This document shows positions 36,361-45,800 of a stretch of 64,000 bases of DNA, in pieces. The notes below the pieces were generated by a model that saw nothing but the letters and a program-made list of their open reading frames with translations, was not told the DNA's origin and ran no database searches. The DNA is from Methylobacterium sp. Leaf117 (GTDB lineage Bacteria; Pseudomonadota; Alphaproteobacteria; Rhizobiales; Beijerinckiaceae). The stretch's first letter is position 1. Every line of letters starts with the position of its first letter. A program made the translations under genes and the position numbers. The DNA lies in the NCBI RefSeq assembly GCF_001422985.1, contig NZ_LMNL01000001.1:567151-631150 (forward strand), read 5' to 3'.

Positions 36361-37152
36361 TCAGCTGCGGAACATCTGGGAGGTGGTCGAGAGCATCTGA
36401 TCGGCGGCCGTCACCACCTTCGAGTTCATCTCGTAGGCGCGCTGGGCAGCGATCAGGGAGGAGATCTCGGTGACGGCGTTGACGTTCGCCTCCTCGAGGT
36501 AGCTCTGCTGAAGGTTGCCGAAGCCCTCCGCCCCCGGCAGGCCGTTGATGGCGGGACCGGACCCGGCGGTCTCGATGAACAGGTTGTCGCCGATCGACTC
36601 GAGGCCGACCTTGTTGACGAAGCGCGCGAGCTGGAACTGGCCCAGCGCCTGCGGAGCCGTCTGGCCCGGCACCGTCGCCTGCACGGCACCCTGGGCGCTG
36701 ATCGTCACCGAGGTGGCATTGTTCGGCACCGTCACGCCGGGATCGACAAGGTAACCGTCACGGGTGACGAGCTGGCCCTGTGCCGACAGATCGAAAGAAC
36801 CGTCTCGGGTGTAGGCCGTGCGCCCGTCCGGCAGGGTGACCCGAAACAGGCCCTCGCCGCGGATGGCGACGTCATATTCCTTCTCGGTGCTCGTCAGAGT
36901 GCCCTGCGACATCACCCGAGCAGTCGAGGTGGTCTTCACACCCGACCCGATGGCGAGGCCGGCGGGAAGTTGCGTGTTCTGGTCGGAAGTCGATGAGCCG
37001 GCCCGGCGCAGGTTCTGATACAGCAGATCCTGGAAGTGCGGTTGCTGGCGCTTGTAGCCGGTGGTGCGCAGGTTCGCGATGTTGTTCGAGATGACCTGAA
37101 CGTTGAGTTCCTGGGCCGCCATGCCGGTGGCGGCAGCGTAGAGGGCGCGCAT
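36361..37152 (-). CDS. flgG: Flagellar distal rod protein FlgG
   Basis: A 263-residue rod protein of standard length. Ends are canonical: MRALYAAATGMAAQELNVQV with NIANLRTTGYKR, and EISSLIAAQRAYEMNSKVV. Internal GEGLFRVTLPDGRTAYTRDG matches FlgG. Twelve bases after flgF. Confidence 0.96.
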   Translation of the reverse strand: MRALYAAATGMAAQELNVQVISNNIANLRTTGYKRQQPHFQDLLYQNLRRAGSSTSDQNTQLPAGLAIGSGVKTTSTARVMSQGTLTSTEKEYDVAIRGEGLFRVTLPDGRTAYTRDGSFDLSAQGQLVTRDGYLVDPGVTVPNNATSVTISAQGAVQATVPGQTAPQALGQFQLARFVNKVGLESIGDNLFIETAGSGPAINGLPGAEGFGNLQQSYLEEANVNAVTEISSLIAAQRAYEMNSKVVTAADQMLSTTSQMFRS

Positions 37153-37164
37153 CTGCGGAGATCC

Positions 37165-37905
37165 TTACGCGACGTCGGCGAGACGGCGGATCGCCGTGCC
37201 GCGCAGGTCGTCGAGGCGCGAGATCACGCCCGAAACCATGGTGTAGGTGCGGTTCACGTCCATGAGCCGGGTCATTTCCAGGACCGGCTTCACGTTCGAG
37301 CGCTCGAGGGCACCGGCCTCCACCCGCCCGGCGAGGCCGGCGGCCTGGGGTGGTGCCGTCGAGGCGTACAGGTTCGCGCCCTCATTGGTGAGCGCCTGAG
37401 GATTGGCGAAGGTCACCAGCCGGACGCGTCCGCGAATGCCGAGATTGGTCGAGACCGTTCCGTCGGGGCCGATGGCGATGCCGGTCTCTTGCGGATTGAT
37501 CTGGATCGGACCGCCGTCACCCTGAACCGGATAGCCGTCGCTGGTCACCAGCGTGCCCCGGGCGTCGGTTTCGAATGCGCCGTTGCGGGTGTACCGGTCT
37601 CCGTTCGGCGTGCGGACCACCAGGAAAGCCTCACCCCGCACCGCCACGTGGAGGGGATTGCCGGTCTGCTCAATCGGGCCCTGGGCAAGATCGAGGGCGG
37701 TGCCCTGGTCGATCACGTAGGAGACGCGTCGGTCCGGCGTCTTGAACGATTCGGCGCTCGCCACCGGCATCAGGTACTCCTGAAAGCGGGTGTTGCGCCC
37801 CTTGAAGCCGTTGGTAGAGATGTTGGCCATGTTGTTGGCGATCACGTCCAGCTCGCGCTGAAGCGCGACTTGGCTTGATACCCCCACGAACAATGCGTTC
37901 TGCAT
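37165..37905 (-). CDS. flgF: Flagellar proximal rod protein FlgF
   Basis: A 246-residue rod protein (VSSQVALQRELDVIANNMAN, then STNGFKGR; VRGEAFLVVRTPNGDRYTRNG). The upstream in-frame ATG at 37941 cannot be used if transcription begins at the sigma54 promoter, whose start site is predicted near 37934; the ATG at 37905 fits both the promoter and the family start. First gene of flgF-flgG-flgA-flgH. Confidence 0.94.
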   Translation of the reverse strand: MQNALFVGVSSQVALQRELDVIANNMANISTNGFKGRNTRFQEYLMPVASAESFKTPDRRVSYVIDQGTALDLAQGPIEQTGNPLHVAVRGEAFLVVRTPNGDRYTRNGAFETDARGTLVTSDGYPVQGDGGPIQINPQETGIAIGPDGTVSTNLGIRGRVRLVTFANPQALTNEGANLYASTAPPQAAGLAGRVEAGALERSNVKPVLEMTRLMDVNRTYTMVSGVISRLDDLRGTAIRRLADVA

Positions 37906-37944
37906 GACACTCTCAGTCCCGACGAGCGACGACGCAGACATCTC

Positions 37945-37960
37945 CGCATGCGGCGTGCCA
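37945..37960 (-). promoter_or_regulatory. Sigma54 promoter of flgF-flgG-flgA-flgH
   Basis: On the minus strand TGGCACGCCGCATGCG has a perfect -24 block, ATGC for TTGC at -12, and GG-N10-GC spacing. It decides the flgF start codon (37905). Confidence 0.83.
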
Positions 37961-38076
37961 AACCCGTTCGGAGTCTTTCATCGTTTAATATGAGAGCATT
38001 ACGTGAGTTTGAGGAGCCTCCGGAGGCTGACCATTACCGGCCGCACGGCAACTCCAACCCGGCAGCTTTTGCCGCC

Positions 38077-38092
38077 TTAACGGCGCGTTAAC
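38077..38092 (+). promoter_or_regulatory. CtrA box upstream of fliL
   Basis: TTAACGGCGCGTTAAC is a full match to TTAA-N7-TTAAC, 83 bases before the fliL ATG. fliL-fliM is a CtrA-controlled unit in Caulobacter. Confidence 0.85.
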
Positions 38093-38175
38093 CTTATCTG
38101 CTCGATACCATTGTGAGAGCCGCGGGAATTGAGCGGCAGCCCGTCGCGCTACCGATCCACCTGCGAGGTCCACCG

Positions 38176-38682
38176 ATGGCCAAGAAGCCGAAAAAGGCCG
38201 TCGCCGAAGGTGAAGAGGGTGTGGAAGGCGATGCCCCGCCCGCCGGCAAGAAGAAGATCCTCATCATCGGCGCGGTCGTCGTGGCGCTGGCGGCGGGCGG
38301 CGGCTTCTTCTTCATGAAGAAGAAGGCTGGGGGCGACGGGCACGCCGACGCGGTTGCCGAGGTGAAGAAGCCGGTCGTGTTCCTCGATGTGCGGGAGATG
38401 ACGGTCAATCTCGCCAACGAGCCCGGTCAGGATCGGACGCGTTTCGCCAAGGTCAAGGTCGCAATCGAGCTCAAGGATGCCAAGGTCGAAAGCGAGGTGA
38501 AGCCCCTGATGCCGCGCATCGAGGATACCCTCCAGGTGTACCTGCGCGATCTCAGGGCAAGCGACCTCGCTGGCTCGGCCGGCATCTACCGCCTGCGCGA
38601 GGAATTGTTGCGCCGGGTCAACGTCGCCATCCACCCGGCTCGGGCCGAGGCGGTACTGTTCAAGGACGTGGTGATCCAATAG
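38176..38682 (+). CDS. fliL: Flagellar basal-body protein FliL
   Basis: A 168-residue single-pass protein: Lys/Glu-rich cytoplasmic tail, transmembrane segment ILIIGAVVVALAAGGGFFFM at about residues 36-55, then a periplasmic stomatin-like domain (VVFLDVREMTVNLANEPGQD; LRLREELLRRVN-type end). FliL surrounds stator units. ATG 38176 is preceded by CTGCGAGG; the frame reaches further upstream. Confidence 0.92.
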   Translation: MAKKPKKAVAEGEEGVEGDAPPAGKKKILIIGAVVVALAAGGGFFFMKKKAGGDGHADAVAEVKKPVVFLDVREMTVNLANEPGQDRTRFAKVKVAIELKDAKVESEVKPLMPRIEDTLQVYLRDLRASDLAGSAGIYRLREELLRRVNVAIHPARAEAVLFKDVVIQ

Positions 38683-38774
38683 GCGATCCGCGCCTCAGCA
38701 CGCGCGTAAAGCGCGCGCGTTCATCCCGAGCGACCAACCAGATTGTCTGAGACGTTGCAGGTAACGAGAGTCTG

Positions 38775-39992
38775 ATGGCCGGACCGGAAGACGAGATCGA
38801 CGAAGACGATTGGGCCGCCGCGCTCATCGCCCAGAACGCCGAGGGCGGCGAAGCATCGCTCGCCGACGAGTGGGGGGCGGCCCTGGCCGAGCAGGGCACG
38901 ACGACCCATGCCAGCGACGTCGCCGCCGAATGGGCGACGATGATCGAGGACGGGGAGACCGACAACCTCCCCGAACTTGCCGGCAACGACCGGATTCTGA
39001 ACCAGGACGAGATCGACGGCGTCCTGGGCTTCTCCCTGCGCGAACTCTCCGCATCGGGAGCCGGCGGTGTCCGGGCGATCGTCGATTCCGGCGTCGTCCA
39101 GTACGAACGCCTGCCGATGCTGGAAATTGTCTTCGACCGGATGATCCGGTTGTTGTCGACAAGCCTGCGCAACTTCTTCCAGGACAACGTCGAGGTCACT
39201 CTCGACAACATCACCTCCGTGCGTTTCGGCGACTACCTGAACGCCATTCCGTTGCCGACGCTGCTGGGCGTCTTCCGTGCCGATGCCTGGGAGAATTCCG
39301 GGCTCGTTACGGTGGAATCGAACCTGGCCTACTCGACCCTCGACCTGCTGCTCGGCGGCAAGCGCGGTGGGTCCTCGACCCGCCTCGACGGACGCCCCTT
39401 CACCACCATCGAGATGCAGTTGGTCCGACGCCTCGTCGAGATCATCCTCACCGACCTCGAGCTCTCTTTCCAGCCGCTCTCGCCGGTTCGCTTCGCCATC
39501 GACCGGATCGAGACCAACCCGCGCTTCGCCACCATCACCCGGCCCGCCAACGCCGCCATCCTGATCAGCCTCAAGCTCGACATGGACGGACGCGGCGGCC
39601 TGCTGCAGATCCTGTTTCCCTACGCCACCATCGAGCCGATCCGTGAACTGCTCATGCAGAGCTTCATGGGCGAGAAGCTCGGCCGCGACCACGTCTGGGA
39701 AAGTCACCTCGCGACCGAAATCTGGCAGGCCGACGCCACAATGGAGGCGGTGCTGCACGAGATGATGCTGCCGTTGAAGAAGGTCCTGTCCCTTAAGGTC
39801 GGCGATACCCTGATGTTCGACACCAAGCCCTCCGACCTGATCGCGGTCCGGTGCGGCGACTGGGCTCTGACCCAGGGGCGGATCGGCCGGATCGACGACA
39901 ACATCGCGGTGCAGCTCACCCGGCCCCTGCGCCGGTCGCGCACCACGCTCCAGGCCTTCGAGGCCTCCATGAACAACCGCAACGACGGGTGA
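38775..39992 (+). CDS. fliM: Flagellar motor switch protein FliM with N-terminal Trp repeats
   Basis: A 405-residue C-ring protein. The CheY-P binding motif LNQDEIDGVLGF is not at the N-terminus but at residues 75-86. Before it stand three acidic repeats, DDWAAALIAQ, DEWGAALAEQ and AEWATMIEDG, giving an extension of about 70 residues compared with enteric FliM. The middle domain (RLPMLEIVFDRMIRLLSTSL) and the C-terminal SpoA domain (VGDTLMF...VRCGDWALTQGRIGR) are normal. Confidence 0.94.
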   Translation: MAGPEDEIDEDDWAAALIAQNAEGGEASLADEWGAALAEQGTTTHASDVAAEWATMIEDGETDNLPELAGNDRILNQDEIDGVLGFSLRELSASGAGGVRAIVDSGVVQYERLPMLEIVFDRMIRLLSTSLRNFFQDNVEVTLDNITSVRFGDYLNAIPLPTLLGVFRADAWENSGLVTVESNLAYSTLDLLLGGKRGGSSTRLDGRPFTTIEMQLVRRLVEIILTDLELSFQPLSPVRFAIDRIETNPRFATITRPANAAILISLKLDMDGRGGLLQILFPYATIEPIRELLMQSFMGEKLGRDHVWESHLATEIWQADATMEAVLHEMMLPLKKVLSLKVGDTLMFDTKPSDLIAVRCGDWALTQGRIGRIDDNIAVQLTRPLRRSRTTLQAFEASMNNRNDG

Positions 39993-40002
39993 GCGACCGA
40001 CC

Positions 40003-40524
40003 ATGAGCCTCCTCGTCACACTCGCCGCCGACATTCTCGTCGCCGTCCTCCTGGTTGCCAGCATCGTTTCGTCGATGCGGCTGAGCGGACGCATCACCAA
40101 GCTGAAGGCCGACGAGGCGGCGCTTCGCCAGACCATCAGCGACCTCGTCATGGCGAGTTCCACCGCCGAGCGCGCTATCGTGGGCCTGCGCGCAACGCTC
40201 GACGAGTGCGACCGGACCCTGGCTGACCGGCTCGGAACCGCCGAGCGTTACGCCACGGATCTCGCGGCCCATGTCGAGGCCGGCGAGACGGTCATCGCCC
40301 GCATCGCGTCGATCGTCGCGCAGGCTGCCCCGGGACGAGAGATTGTCCGCGCCGCCGCGCCACCGACGCAGGAGCCGCGCGACCTGGAGCGCGTGGTCGC
40401 CCCCGTCCGCATCGCCCCGGCCGGGCCGACAAGTCCCAACGGTGAGCGCCTCGGCGTCGCCGCTGCCGCTGCTCTCGCCATGTCCGAGCGCGCCCTGGGC
40501 CGCCTGAGGAGCAAAGCCGCGTGA
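40003..40524 (+). CDS. DUF6468 membrane-anchored coiled-coil protein
   Basis: A 173-residue protein with one N-terminal transmembrane helix (LVTLAADILVAVLLVASIV) and a long helical cytoplasmic or periplasmic part (RITKLKADEAALRQTISDLV...AERAIVGLRATLDECDRTLADR). It is found between fliM and motE in alphaproteobacterial flagellar clusters; function not established. It lies 10 bases after fliM and overlaps motE by four bases. Confidence 0.72.
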   Translation: MSLLVTLAADILVAVLLVASIVSSMRLSGRITKLKADEAALRQTISDLVMASSTAERAIVGLRATLDECDRTLADRLGTAERYATDLAAHVEAGETVIARIASIVAQAAPGREIVRAAAPPTQEPRDLERVVAPVRIAPAGPTSPNGERLGVAAAAALAMSERALGRLRSKAA

Positions 40525-41339
40525 CAATTCCGGCTCGCACCCAGAAACCGAGCCGCCTGGTGCGGCTCCGCCAACAGCGGCCCATCAAGCTGCGCCTGAT
40601 CGATGCCGTGACCCTGGCCGCCGTCGGATTGCTGGTGCTCAAGCTCGCAGCGATTACCGTTGAGGAATCGACCCTGCAGCCCGGTACGCCGATGCCGGAT
40701 TTTGCGCGTGTGCTTGCCAAGGCTCGAACCAACTATGAGCCGGCAGACCCTGCGACCACCGGATCGGTCACGCCGAAGGAGCCGGAGAAACCAGCTCCGC
40801 AGCCCGAGAAACCCGCCGTGCGGCCGCCACCACCGCCGGAGGCGATGCCCGCTTCCGAACGCGCCATTCTCGAGCGTCTGGCCACACGGCGGGATACCCT
40901 CAAGCAACGCGGCGATGCCCTGGACCTGCGCGAGCAGTTGATCGGCAAGGCCGAACGCAAGCTGGAGGAGGGCGTGGATTCGCTGAAGCAGGGCGAGGAC
41001 AAGGCGGACGGCAACAGTGCCCAGCGGGCCGAAGCCGAGAGGGCCGCCCTCAAGAACATCGTCACGATGTACGAGACGATGAAGCCGAAGGATGCCGCAC
41101 GGGTGTTCGACAGGCTCGGCCTCGACATTCTCGTGCCCATCGTCCTCGCAATGAATCCCCGCAAGATGGCCGAGGTGCTTGCCCTCATGCAGTCCGAACC
41201 TGCCGAGAAGCTGACGGTTGCGCTCGCCAACCGTGCGCGCGGCCAGGGCGGCGTGACGGCGCCCACCGTCGCCTTGGGGCTCGGCGCCAACGAGCTTCCG
41301 GCGATCGACGCGCCGGGGTCGTCCGTGCCGCGCCGGTGA
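40521..41339 (+). CDS. motE: MotE-family flagellar protein
   Basis: A 272-residue protein starting at a GTG that overlaps the previous stop. A transmembrane helix (IDAVTLAAVGLLVLKLAAIT) is followed by a Pro-rich linker, a coiled coil (RDTLKQRGDALDLREQLIGK) and an MgtE-N-like domain (VTMYETMKPKDAARVFDRLG, ILVPIVLAMNPRKMAEVLA). In Sinorhizobium, MotE is a periplasmic chaperone needed by the motility protein MotC. No motC homologue is recognisable, but a large secreted protein lies downstream. Confidence 0.82.
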   Translation: MTIPARTQKPSRLVRLRQQRPIKLRLIDAVTLAAVGLLVLKLAAITVEESTLQPGTPMPDFARVLAKARTNYEPADPATTGSVTPKEPEKPAPQPEKPAVRPPPPPEAMPASERAILERLATRRDTLKQRGDALDLREQLIGKAERKLEEGVDSLKQGEDKADGNSAQRAEAERAALKNIVTMYETMKPKDAARVFDRLGLDILVPIVLAMNPRKMAEVLALMQSEPAEKLTVALANRARGQGGVTAPTVALGLGANELPAIDAPGSSVPRR

Positions 41340-41468
41340 GATGACGAATCGGAGGCTCCGTCCACCGGGTTATGCCGCGCTCCATTGCGCGCTGCGCCGC
41401 GCCCGACTAGGGGCAGGGCTCGCGGGCGGAATACGTTTCCGCCGCGTGGTTTCGGGGGAGCCAACTAC

Positions 41469-42128
41469 GTGTCGTCCAGCAGCTTGATCCGTTCCCTTGC
41501 CGTGATGAGCCTCGCGCTGTTCGTGGCGGGGCCCGTCGTCGCGCAGGATGCGGCGGCACCGACCGCATCGGACCCGGCGGAGGCTCCCGTCAAACCGAAG
41601 CCCCGGAGGGCGACGCCTGCCAAGCCTGCGCCCACCAAGGCGGCAGCGCCCACGCCCGCCGCCACTCCTGTGGCCGTTGCGGGGTGGCCCAATGGTGCGA
41701 GTTCCGTGAGCGAGGTCTACGGCGATTGGACCGTGACCTGTGCGAAGGCCGACACGAAGGTCGAGTGCGCCGTCATGCAAGCGCAGGGGGCGAAGGGCCG
41801 TCGCGAATTTGCCCTGGAGATCCGGCCGCCCAGCGACGGACGGGCTCAGGGCTTCATCCTGATGCCGCTCGGTCTGGCCATCGAGCCGGGCGTATCGTTC
41901 AAGCTCGACGAGGCCGTGCTGGGCAAGGGTGCCCCATTCATGTCCTGTAGCCAGGAAGGCTGCCTGGTGCCGGTCAGCCTGCCGACGCTGGCCACCGACA
42001 CGATGAAGACGGCCAAGAACCTGCTGGTTTCGGCTACGAAGCCGGATGCCAAGGAGCCGGTCGTCATCACGGTCCCGCTCGAGGGATTCGCGAATGCCCT
42101 GGCGCGCGCCGCCGCCCTGGCAGGCTAA
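41469..42128 (+). CDS. Invasion-associated locus B (IalB) family exported protein
   Basis: A 219-residue exported protein starting at GTG (GGGGGAG upstream). Signal peptide LIRSLAVMSLALFVAGPVVA, then a Pro/Ala/Lys linker, then the IalB domain: VYGDWTVTCAKADTKVECAV and a second cysteine pair in MSCSQEGCLVPVSL. IalB proteins are periplasmic with no clear biochemical role. Position inside the flagellar cluster is notable; co-transcription with motE is possible (129 bases). Confidence 0.85.
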   Translation: MSSSSLIRSLAVMSLALFVAGPVVAQDAAAPTASDPAEAPVKPKPRRATPAKPAPTKAAAPTPAATPVAVAGWPNGASSVSEVYGDWTVTCAKADTKVECAVMQAQGAKGRREFALEIRPPSDGRAQGFILMPLGLAIEPGVSFKLDEAVLGKGAPFMSCSQEGCLVPVSLPTLATDTMKTAKNLLVSATKPDAKEPVVITVPLEGFANALARAAALAG

Positions 42129-42312
42129 TCGGCAAGCGAGCGAGCACTCCAGCGGGACTGTGCGCACCTCCTGCGTCCCACCCTTCGCTTCGAGCCAGCG
42201 ACGCCATCGCCCTCGATAGGGAAGCGGACCGCAGGATCGAACTTCGAAGAAGAACCACGTGCCGGACCTGCGATGGGATCTGGCATCAGGGCGGACGCTC
42301 CAGGAGACATCT

Positions 42313-42726
42313 ATGACGAGATCGGCTGCGCTGACGCGATACTTGACGGCCCTGGTCGTGGTCGGCGCCCTGACGGGTCACGCCAGCGCACAGGACGCAT
42401 CGCCCCCCGAAAGGCCGCCCGGTCCTCCACCGACGGCGGCGGAAGCCAAGGCCGAGCAACAGAAAAACAGTGCCGCCAAGCTCGCCGGCCTGCTGGCGTT
42501 CGTGGTGGCGTCCTGCCCGGACGTCAGGCCGAACACCGAGCGCTTCAAGGCCGTCGTCTCAGGTCTCGGCGTCGCGTACGACGATCTCGCCAGCGGCGAA
42601 CTGCGGATTCGCGCTCAAGCCTATACCGAGGTCTACAGCAAGGATATCGCCGCCAACTGCACCCGTGCGACGGAGAATTTCGGTCCCAATGGCCGGACGA
42701 TACCGGATTTAATTGTCAAACGTTAG
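42313..42726 (+). CDS. Small exported protein of unknown function
   Basis: A 137-residue protein with signal peptide (YLTALVVVGALTGHASAQ) and a Pro-rich stretch, then a helical domain with two cysteines (ASCPDVRPNTERF and AANCTRATENFG) that could form a disulfide. I do not recognise the family. AGGAG lies before the ATG at 42313. It is 26 bases upstream of a CtrA-like half-consensus site and of the large TPR protein gene. Confidence 0.65.
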   Translation: MTRSAALTRYLTALVVVGALTGHASAQDASPPERPPGPPPTAAEAKAEQQKNSAAKLAGLLAFVVASCPDVRPNTERFKAVVSGLGVAYDDLASGELRIRAQAYTEVYSKDIAANCTRATENFGPNGRTIPDLIVKR

Positions 42727-42752
42727 GAGTTCGAACAAAGCGACCGGGGGTC

Positions 42753-42767
42753 TTAAGCGCCCGTTAG
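42753..42767 (+). promoter_or_regulatory. Near-consensus CtrA box upstream of the TPR protein
   Basis: TTAA-N7-TTAG, one base off in the second half site, about 94 bases before the preferred start at 42861. Confidence 0.45.
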
Positions 42768-42860
42768 CCCCGAAGAGGGAGGATGCCTCACTGGTGCGGC
42801 GTTCGGCGAAACGGCTCGGTGGCGAGCGGATTCGTCCCTTTAGGTTTGGTGAAAACTGCG

Positions 42861-45800
42861 ATGGCACTCGGCGCCGATATCGCGACACAACGGCGTCGGC
42901 TTCGGACCGGCCTCGCCGCGATATCGGTCGCGGCAGCCACCCTGTGGGGGGCGACAGCCGCCTCCGCTGCGCGACTCACGGCCGTCAAGGGGGCCCAGAT
43001 CGAACGTTACGGACGGATCGTCCTGAACTTCGACGGCGTCGTCTCCGTGAAAGCGCGTCTCTCCGGCTCCGTGCTGGTCCTGACCTTCTCCGAGAAAGCC
43101 AGCACGGGTCCGGAGCGGATCGCTTCCGAGATGCCGGACTTCGTCTCGGCGGTTCGGCGCGATCCGGACGGCACGGGTTTGCGGCTCGCACTCCAGAGGC
43201 CCTATCGGGTCAATGTGCAGCAGGCCGGCGAGACCGTCTTCGTCGATCTCCTACCGCAGGATTGGAGCGGTCTGCCGCCGCCCCTGCCGTCCGATGTGAT
43301 CGCCGAACTGTTTCGCCGAACTCAGGCGGCCGAGGCGGCCCTTCGCGCAGCCAAGCCCCCCACCGAACCGACGCCTCTGCGCCTCGAACTCGCCCACCTG
43401 TCGACGCTCACGCGTCTGAGCCTGCGCATGCCGGCATCGGCGCCTCTCGAATTCGATGCGGTCGGTGGAGCGACCCGTCTCGTTCTCCCAGGCGCTTGGC
43501 GGATCGACGACATCGCGACGCGCGGGCGTCTGAAGCCGGCGATCGCCGCGCTGTCGGTGGAGAACGGCGTGGCCGGCGCGCGTCTCCTCGTCACTCCGGC
43601 GGCGGGCTTTGAAATCAGAACCTTCCACGATGAGGACGGGGCGACGATCGACGTCGCGCGCAAGGCGACCGATCCCAAAGCGATGTCCGCAGCCGCCGCC
43701 GGATCGACGCCGCAGGATGTTGGCGCGGCGGACCCTGACGCGAAGGCGTCCGCCCGGGCCGACGCCAAACCGATGGACGCCAAGCCGAGCGACGCCAAGC
43801 CGGCCGACTTGAAGCCAACCGATACGAAGCCGGAACGCACCTCTGCGATACCCTCGTCGCCAATGACGGAAGCGCTTGGGCAGCATCCGCCCGAGCCAGT
43901 TCAAACTACGATTCAGAGACCCGCCGGTCCAGGCCTCGTGTTTCCCTTCCGTACCCGGCCGCCCGCGGCCCTGTTCGAGCGCGCCGGCATCGCCCATCTG
44001 GTCTTCGAAACCACGGAACCGGTGGTCGTTCCGAGCGGCGATCCGCTGCTCACGCCGCTCGGGCCACCGACGCGAACCGGACGCGTCGTCCTCCTACGGT
44101 TTCCGGTCCCGCGTGATCGGCTGCTCGATCTTGTGCCCGTTGGTCCCGCAGAAGCACCCACCGGCTGGGAGCTCGTGGCGGGTGAGAACTTGGCGGCGAG
44201 CGTCGCGCTCTCGGCCGTCCGCGTCACCGACGCGGCCGGCCGGATCGGCGTCGGCATCCGGCTCCCCCATCCCGGCGTCGCGTCCTGGCTCAACCTCGAC
44301 GGCGAGCGCATCGCTGTCGTCACCGGCCAAGGCCCGAAGCCGGCCGGAATCCCGAAGCGCCAAGTCTTCGTCGATTTCGAACTGTTGCCGAGCCGCCAGG
44401 GCGTCGCGGTGCTGGCGCAGGCCGATGATCTTCTCGTGCGCCCTGATCTCGACGGTGTCGCGATCTCGCGCGACAGCGGCATGGCGGTCTCCGGGGTGGC
44501 ACGCCAGGACGAGGCTCCGCTCGCGACGTTGAGCGACCTCGCCGTCGATCGGACCCCATGGGAAGCGTCCCAGCGCGGCGACATCCGCGAGGTTCTCAAC
44601 GCGCAGATGCAGGCCATAGCGGAAGTGCCGCGCGCGGCGCGCGGCCCTCTGCGAATGGTGCTGGCCCGCACGATGCTGGCCAACCGTCTGGCGATCGAGG
44701 CCCTGGGCGTTCTGAAGACCGCCTTCGCCGACGACCCCGTTCTGGCCGGCCAGCGCGACATCCCGATGCTGACGGTGGTCGCCGATGCCCTGCTGGGGCG
44801 CACGGGCGACATGCGCACGCACCTCGCCGCCGAGATCCTGCGCAACGATCCCGAGGCGCGGGCGTGGCAAGGCTACCTCGAATCGCTGGAGGGTCGCTGG
44901 AGCGCCGCCAACACATCGTTCCGCGCGACCGCGAGCGTGCTCGATCGCTACCCCGACGACCTTCAGGCGCTGTTGCGCACGGCCGCAACCGAAGCCGCGA
45001 TCGAGACGGGCGACTGGGATGCCGCCAATCGGCAGATCATCGCGGCCACCCGCGCCGCCGATCACCCGACTCGGGAACGCCTCGCGCTGCTGCGTGCGCG
45101 GATCGACGAGGTCACGGGTCAGACCGTGGCGGCCCTCGACGCCTATGACCGGCTGAGCGACAGCACCGAGGCGCAGACCGCTGCAGCCGCCCGTCTGCGC
45201 GCGACGCTGCTGGGGCACGCCTCAGGCAAGATCCCGGTCGCCGATGCGATCGAGCGTCTCGAAACTCTGTCGCTGTCTTGGCACGGCGGCGATCTCGAGC
45301 CGAAAACCTTGTCCGGCCTCACGAAGCTCTACATCGAGGCCGGCCGGTGGCGCCAAGCCCTGATGACCGCGCGACGGGCCGATGCCCTCGGCTCGGATTC
45401 CCCCCTGGTCCGGGAGGTCCACGACACCGCGCAGAATCTGTTCGACGATCTCTTCCTCGGCGAGCGCAGCCCGAAGCTCTCGGGCGTGGAGGCCCTGGCG
45501 CTGTATTTCGATTTCAAGGATTTCGCCCCGATGGGCCGGCGCGGCGACGAGATCGTGCGACGCTTGGCGGACCGTCTGGTCGAGCTCGATCTGCTGGATT
45601 CCGCCGGCGAACTCTTGCAGCATCAGGTCGATCGCCGCCTCACGGGCGCGAGCCGCGCGGGGGTGGCGACGCGTCTGGCCGCGATCCGTCTGATGGATGA
45701 CAAGCCGTTGCAGGCCCTGCAGACGCTGGACAACACCTACTTGCCGGAACTGCCGGAGGATCTTCGCCGCGCCCGAGCACTCCTCCGCGCACGCGCGCTG

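Noticed and set aside
38061..38075. Sigma54-like GGCAGCTTTTGCC before fliL
   Set aside because: GG and GC are separated by 8 bases and not 10; it is a small inverted repeat next to the CtrA box.
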